Shown here: piece by piece, positions 62,232-64,000 of the stretch
Numbering within the stretch: the stretch's first letter is position 1
Layout of the letters: each line of letters starts with the position of its first letter
Assembly (NCBI RefSeq): GCF_022900255.1
Contig: NZ_JALIRM010000018.1
Coordinates: 1-64,000 of the forward strand
Direction of reading: 5' to 3'
From: Lederbergia wuyishanensis
Lineage (GTDB): Bacteria; Bacillota; Bacilli; Bacillales; Bacillaceae_C
DNA length: 64,000 bases
Position numbers and translations under genes: made by a program
Notes under the pieces: model-generated
The model's input: only the letters and a program-made list of their open reading frames with translations
What the model was told of the DNA's origin: nothing
The model's database searches: none

Positions 62232-62268
62232 CAAAAAAAACACCCGCTACGTTATATAGCAGGCGGTT
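62232..62268 (-). terminator. terminator of dnaB-dnaI
   Basis: ACCGCCTGCTA and TAGCGGGT (minus strand) pair with a 3-base bulge around TATAACG, followed by eight Ts; it touches the dnaI stop codon. Confidence 0.8.
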
Positions 62269-63205
62269 AAAAATGTCTTCTATTAGGTCCATCCAATTTT
62301 ACAGGGATAGAAAGGTATTTGATCCTCTCCATAATTCTAGCGGCTTTTATCTTTTCTTCTTCTCCCCTTTGAGAATATGTAAGATGATGCTCTAGACCCG
62401 CATAATCAAAGTTAGATGAGAAAAAGGTGGGTAATTGTTCGTGCATTCTAAATTGTAAAATTGAGCCGAGGACTTCATCTCTTGTCCAGCTCGACATTGC
62501 CTCTGCCCCAATATCATCCAGCATTAAGACCTTTGCGTTTTTTACTGCATCCAGTTTTTCATTTAATGACTGGTCTCCTAAAGATTGCTTCATTTCTCGC
62601 AAAAACTCTGGAACATACACAATTAGCGTGGAAATTTCTTTTTCAGCCAATTGATTGGCTATTGCTCCTAATAAATAGGATTTTCCGACCCCAAAACTTC
62701 CATGTAAATATAACCCTTTGGTCATTCCCTTTTCAGGATCGTAGGAAGAAGCGAACTTCTCTGCATATTCAAAGGCATCGATACGCCCAGGGCTATTTAA
62801 TGAGAATTCAGCAAAAGATGCTTGTAGTATTTCTTTAGGAACATAAATACTATTTATCAATCTTTCGGTTTTTCTACGTTCATCGTGAATAACTTTTGTT
62901 GGGCATGGGCGATAATATAATCCGATTGACTCACGTTCTACTACTATCTCAGGTTCATATCCTGGCATAAGATTGCAGCATTTTTCTAGACTTGCACAAT
63001 TCACACATTTTTTCGTTTGCGAAGCATACTCATATAACTTCATCATGTTTTTTTCGATTATGTCATGTGTGAGATTGTTACGGTTTTCCTCTAAAAAAGC
63101 TAGAACCTCGGGATTTTGTAATACTTCTGATTTCATATCAGCATAGCGTTGCCTAAAACTAGGTGATTTGGAAAGTTTTTTTATCGTTTCTTCAATTCTC
63201 TCCAC
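62267..63205 (-). CDS. dnaI: primosomal protein DnaI (helicase loader)
   Basis: The product has 312 residues from a GTG at 63205, chosen because GGAGG is eight bases upstream; an ATG at 63220 would overlap dnaB further. The N-terminal zinc domain has CVNCASLEKCCNL. The AAA+ domain has Walker A LHGSFGVGKSYLLGA, Walker B KVLMLDDIGAEAMSSW, sensor LPTFFSSNFDYAGLEHHLTYS and the arginine-finger region AARIMERIKYLS. It loads replicative helicase DnaC with DnaB and DnaD. Confidence 0.96.
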   Translation of the reverse strand: MERIEETIKKLSKSPSFRQRYADMKSEVLQNPEVLAFLEENRNNLTHDIIEKNMMKLYEYASQTKKCVNCASLEKCCNLMPGYEPEIVVERESIGLYYRPCPTKVIHDERRKTERLINSIYVPKEILQASFAEFSLNSPGRIDAFEYAEKFASSYDPEKGMTKGLYLHGSFGVGKSYLLGAIANQLAEKEISTLIVYVPEFLREMKQSLGDQSLNEKLDAVKNAKVLMLDDIGAEAMSSWTRDEVLGSILQFRMHEQLPTFFSSNFDYAGLEHHLTYSQRGEEEKIKAARIMERIKYLSIPVKLDGPNRRHF

Positions 63206-64000
63206 CTTTTTCACCTCCATTTTTTTGATACTTTCTTTGAATAGCTTCTAATCTTCGTCGTTTTTCCTCTAAATCTTCTGTTTGCAATTGAACTTCTTTT
63301 TGGTTGGAATCTTCTTGGGAGACAAACCAATCAGGAAGCTTTTCGGTTCGAATCGGTTTATTTCGTCTCTGGGTTGAATCCTTTTTTGTTATTGCCCATT
63401 CTTGGTACTGTCTATGTTCACTTTTGGCTAAATCCATAGCAGATTTCACAGTCTTAATCTTTTTACGTGACCAATGAGAAGCAATCTTTTCTAAATAATT
63501 TTTTGAAAGCTTCATATCCGTTTTTAACATGACATAATGAATTAACACGTTCGTTACACCTGGATGCAACTTTTGTTGAAACATAATATCTTCCACTGCT
63601 TGAAGATCCGATTTAGCAGGCTCTCCACCATCAGAGAGATCAATTAAAAGTTGTCTTGGGGAAACTGTTTCTAGGTAGGAAACAAGTTTATCTTCTTTTG
63701 TCTCTATTTTCGTATCGTTTTCCCGATGGATAACTGGCTGAATTCGATCAACCAACTGTGGTAAGCGTGATTCATTTTCCATCTGATACCAATCACGTGC
63801 ATTTTTCCTAAGGTCATCTACATTTATTTTTTGGTCAGGTGTAAGACTTTGCAATACAATTTTTTTCATGTCCACTGCATTAATCGAATATAGAAATGCA
63901 AGTTTGGCAATTGCGTCCTTAATAGCTGGAGTGAATAACTTCCGAGGTATCATAAATTCAGACAAGCCGACAAGTAAAAGATCAAAATCAAAATCGTTCC
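63192..64000 (-). CDS. dnaB: replication initiation and membrane attachment protein DnaB, C-terminal part
   Basis: The frame is open to the right edge, where it reads DFDLLLVGLSEFMIPRKLF, so the visible part is about 268 residues of a protein near 470; the N-terminus lies outside the window. A DnaB/DnaD DDBH2-like domain is visible around PAIKDAIAKLAFLYSINAVDM and VEDIMFQQKLHPGVTNVLIHYVMLKTDMKLSKNYLEKIA (in two blocks). The highly charged C-terminus overlaps the dnaI start by 14 bases. It works with DnaD and DnaI at oriC and in restart. It is not the ring helicase called DnaB in E. coli. Confidence 0.95.
   Translation of the reverse strand, partial: NDFDFDLLLVGLSEFMIPRKLFTPAIKDAIAKLAFLYSINAVDMKKIVLQSLTPDQKINVDDLRKNARDWYQMENESRLPQLVDRIQPVIHRENDTKIETKEDKLVSYLETVSPRQLLIDLSDGGEPAKSDLQAVEDIMFQQKLHPGVTNVLIHYVMLKTDMKLSKNYLEKIASHWSRKKIKTVKSAMDLAKSEHRQYQEWAITKKDSTQRRNKPIRTEKLPDWFVSQEDSNQKEVQLQTEDLEEKRRRLEAIQRKYQKNGGEKGGEN

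Overview
This window looks like chromosomal DNA of an endospore-forming, low-GC member of the Bacillaceae. From about 22.9 kb to the right end, the gene content and order follow the Bacillus subtilis gerE - sdhBAC - yslB - lysC - uvrC - trxA - etfAB - fadB - fadR - lcfA - yshE - mutS2 - polX - cvpA - zapA - rnhC - pheTS - ysgA - sspI - ysdC - ysdB - ysdA - rplT - rpmI - infC - thrS - ytxC - dnaI - dnaB block. Spore genes (gerE, sspI, ytxC) and a sigma-K-type promoter in front of gerE confirm a spore former. No species can be named from the sequence alone. No tRNA, rRNA, CRISPR array or transposase was seen.

Positions 1-7.3 kb are a sugar-acid catabolic island: the start of an LplB-type ABC permease (cut by the window edge), a xylose-isomerase-like TIM-barrel protein, a divergent LacI regulator with candidate operators, a KHG/KDPG-type aldolase translationally coupled to a D-galactonate dehydratase (dgoD), a phytanoyl-CoA-dioxygenase-like enzyme with a cre-like site over its promoter, and a ROK-family sugar kinase.

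Positions 7.4-18.8 kb are the most unusual part. The cluster has eight ligase-family coding regions. Two are paralogous L-amino-acid-ligase-type ATP-grasp enzymes. One is a YheC/YheD-type ATP-grasp fused to a Mur ligase, the domain order of cyanophycin synthetase. One is a protein made of two ATP-grasp halves, of which only the second keeps its catalytic residues. One is a degenerate YheC/YheD protein overlapping a stand-alone Mur ligase by ATGA, i.e. the fusion in split form. One is a MurF-like ligase with an altered substrate motif. Interleaved are a cysteine-free CotY/CotZ-like coat protein and a small six-cysteine protein. A sigma-K-like promoter precedes the cluster, and two NlpC/P60 triple-repeat proteins (one frameshifted in a T9 tract) and gerE follow it. 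My inference is a mother-cell system that makes or attaches a non-ribosomal amino-acid polymer or peptide on the spore surface.

The conserved right part carries clear RNA and DNA regulation: a lysine riboswitch (lysC), T-boxes (pheST, thrS), an L20-type leader before infC (whose likely start codon is AUU), a FadR operator on a promoter of its own before fadR, and many intrinsic terminators. Dispersed ~160-bp repeats lie as tandem pairs downstream of yshE and pheT, with a degenerate inverted copy next to the pheS T-box. A second, GC-rich repeat-like element lies at 38.5-38.8 kb. Compared with B. subtilis, an oxidoreductase/MazG/repeat segment is inserted between lcfA and yshE, and a PQQ-dehydrogenase-like lipoprotein gene with an unknown partner between rnhC and pheT.
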